From a virus: 49,350 nucleotides of DNA. The position numbers and the translations under genes are program-made. The number at the start of each line of letters is the position of its first letter. Positions within the stretch are counted from its first letter, which is position 1. Shown piece by piece: positions 47,693 to 49,350 of the stretch. A model generated the notes under the pieces. The model did no database searches and had not been told where the DNA came from. It saw nothing but the letters and a program-made list of their open reading frames with translations. The stretch covers positions 1 to 49,350 of IMG/VR virus record IMGVR_UViG_3300022074_000074. One strand, given 5' to 3'.

Positions 47693-49350
47693 ATGAAAGA
47701 ATTGCTTGAAAAACTAAATAAGATAAACGAAGAAGGTGTTCGTGCGCAACACGATACTACGGATGCTATTATACATCAATCGAGTCACTTAGAAAGCCTT
47801 GACAAAACTGCTAAAGAAAGTGGTAAATTTACCCGCATTAATTCAATTTTAGCTTCAGAGCAGGTTAATAAAATCAATCAGCTCAATAATATTGCTTTGG
47901 CCGGTTTAACTAGCGAACAAAGAAATATTTTAGATCAACAGCGAAGAAAAAAGGCAAACGATCAACTGCGCTATCAGCAGGGCTTAAGTGAAAGATCTAA
48001 GATTAACGAAGATAGAAGACTTCAATCTGCGCTTGCAAAAGATGCGGAACGGCTCAACAAGAAAAGCATTGCGCTACTAAAAACATCCGTAGGCATTGCT
48101 GCTAATCAGTTTAATATTAGAAAACTTGAAATCTTGGCCAATCTTGCGCGTTTCAATTCTCGAACGCGAATGATGCAATTGCAGGCGACGAAAGAGAAAT
48201 TGTTACTCTCTAATGTTATTGCTATACGGGAACACATTGTAGGAGCAGTTACTCCTGAAATGGCAAAAGCGGAATTGAACGCACTTGATAATTTGGTTAC
48301 CACGGTAACCATAATGGATAGTGGTTTTACCGACCGCTTTTTATGGAGAAAGGAATTAGCGAAGAAGGAAAGAAAGGATCTTCTGGATCGAGAAAGCAGA
48401 GATCGCCAAGTAAACAAAACCCGTGATCAAAGAAAAGAGTCTATAGACAATAAGAATAGGCGTGCAGCAAAAATAGATGCGGAAGAGGCGGCGCAAGAGC
48501 AGAAGAATCAAAACGGAAAGTTGCTGAATGCTCTCGACCAAAGTAAGGGGAAAGGTTTCGCAAACTCCGTCTTGGGTGATTCGAGCGGCGGTAAAGGTTT
48601 CTTGAAAACGGCGGGTGAGAAATTTATTGACGTCGCAGAATTATTAACCGGTGCCGGTGCCGGTGCCATTGTGGCCAGACTAGGACTAGGACCAGCGCTG
48701 ATTGATGATGCCAAGCAAACCGGGAACAAGCGAACCAAGATCTCCACGACCGCTAAGAGCACACGGTTATCGCGGGTTCTTGGGAGGTTTGGATTTGGGG
48801 TTCTGGGTGGATTCGCGGCTTTTGATGGAGCTAAGGCAGCACGCGAAGAAGAAGAACGTTTGCTCGAGGAAAATGCGCGACTGAGTGAACAGTCTGGCTT
48901 CCCTATCACCCTTGATCCAGCGTTTAAAAGGCAGAGGATGAAATCAGCGTTCAATAAAGAATTTGGTATATCTTTAATTGGAGGGCAAGCGGATTTCATA
49001 AAAGAAGTAGCAGTGATGCAAAATGTGATGCCCATACCTGGCATTGAGACCGAAGAGGACCTGCAAAAAGTACTTGATTTCTCTGTTGAAGACTTCCTTA
49101 GAGAAAAGTCTGAACCTGGTACCCCTCTTGGTTTGGCCGCAGAATCGCCGGAGACCATCCCGTTGCTCTTAGCGGTCACAACTAAAGCTGCTATTGATAA
49201 GACCGTTAAGGGTATAAAAGATTTCTTGACATCACCCAGTGAAGCAGGAATGGTAGGTTTATCGCGCACTCTTACCGGCGATAGAAACTTAGTCGGAACT
49301 CAGGCGGCACAATTCGGTCCGCCAAAGGATCCCATTCCTGTTTCTGTAAA
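47693..49350 (+). CDS. tape-measure-like protein (gp29 position), incomplete at the right edge
   Basis: At least 552 codons, open to the window end, on the plus strand. The first ~300 residues are strongly helical and charged, with long coiled-coil stretches (E-K-L-N-K-I-N-E-E, and E-L-A-K-K-E-R-K-D-L-L-D-R-E-S-R-D-R). A Gly/Ala-rich hydrophobic segment follows at about residues 320-340 (G-A-G-A-G-A-I-V-A-R-L-G-L-G) and another near 368-380 (G-R-F-G-F-G-V-L-G-G-F-A-A-F). This is the layout of phage tape-measure proteins, which set tail length and carry membrane-active segments. It lies immediately after gp26 and its frameshifted form, the universal place of the tape measure after the tail chaperones. 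T4 gp29 is 590 residues. No Shine-Dalgarno or late box is visible before the ATG. Confidence 0.75.
   Translation, partial: MKELLEKLNKINEEGVRAQHDTTDAIIHQSSHLESLDKTAKESGKFTRINSILASEQVNKINQLNNIALAGLTSEQRNILDQQRRKKANDQLRYQQGLSERSKINEDRRLQSALAKDAERLNKKSIALLKTSVGIAANQFNIRKLEILANLARFNSRTRMMQLQATKEKLLLSNVIAIREHIVGAVTPEMAKAELNALDNLVTTVTIMDSGFTDRFLWRKELAKKERKDLLDRESRDRQVNKTRDQRKESIDNKNRRAAKIDAEEAAQEQKNQNGKLLNALDQSKGKGFANSVLGDSSGGKGFLKTAGEKFIDVAELLTGAGAGAIVARLGLGPALIDDAKQTGNKRTKISTTAKSTRLSRVLGRFGFGVLGGFAAFDGAKAAREEEERLLEENARLSEQSGFPITLDPAFKRQRMKSAFNKEFGISLIGGQADFIKEVAVMQNVMPIPGIETEEDLQKVLDFSVEDFLREKSEPGTPLGLAAESPETIPLLLAVTTKAAIDKTVKGIKDFLTSPSEAGMVGLSRTLTGDRNLVGTQAAQFGPPKDPIPVSV

Noticed and set aside
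48508-49269. Open frame on the minus strand at the right edge
   Set aside because: It lies opposite the continuous 552-codon tape-measure-like frame; its Ser/Pro-rich content is typical of an antisense shadow.
1-49350. tRNA genes, insertion sequences, integrase or attachment sites
   Set aside because: No cloverleaf, inverted-repeat-bounded element or recombinase gene was seen; gaps are too short.

Overview
The window is the structural core of a T4-like contractile-tailed phage (Caudoviricetes, old Myoviridae). Nearly every T4 head, neck, tail and baseplate gene is recognisable and in T4-like order, but many proteins differ in length and several parts are rebuilt. Coding is dense (gaps mostly under 100 bases), moderately AT-rich, with no tRNA, CRISPR or insertion sequence. 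The fibre, glycosyltransferase and sulfotransferase content resembles marine T4-like phages of Gram-negative hosts. The host cannot be named from this sequence.

Layout: a divergent late promoter pair near 45.07 kb splits the window. Leftward (minus strand) run: gp48, gp53, gp27, gp5 (OB fold plus M15-type peptidase domain), a separately encoded gp5 C-terminal needle, an unassigned 497-residue protein, gp25, gp6, a gp7-position baseplate protein, gp8, a giant DUF4815-like protein, a small coiled-coil protein, two tail fibres (one with collar and RCC1-like repeats, one collagen-like), an accessory cassette (GT4 glycosyltransferase, sulfotransferase, helical protein), two small membrane proteins (one holin-like), gp13, gp14, two tandem gp15 copies, gp16, gp17, gp18, gp19, gp20, three prohead core or internal proteins, gp21, gp22, gp23, a tube-fold protein, UvsY and the first 53 residues of UvsW. 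Rightward (plus strand) run: gp4, gp2, gp54, gp26 with a frameshifted extension, and the start of a tape-measure-like gp29.

The genes form a complete late programme. gp20 to gp23 and the core proteins build and mature the prohead. gp16 and gp17 package DNA. gp2, gp4 and gp13 to gp15 finish head and neck. gp18, gp19, gp48, gp54, gp26 and gp29 build the tail. gp5, 27, 53, 25, 6, 7 and 8 build the baseplate. The fibre block and its sugar or sulfate enzymes probably determine or decorate the host-contact surface.

Regulation looks T4-like. The late octamer TATAAATA, or a close variant, lies just upstream of many genes, often exactly five bases before ATG, which would give leaderless or almost leaderless mRNAs. 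A strong intrinsic terminator follows gp23. The most interesting features are a candidate programmed -1 frameshift at the end of gene 26 (slippery T TTT TTC, 7-base spacer, 11-bp downstream stem) that mimics the lambda G/GT tail chaperone arrangement, the leaderless promoter geometry, the gp5 split, the gp15 duplication and the glycosyltransferase-sulfotransferase cassette beside the fibres.
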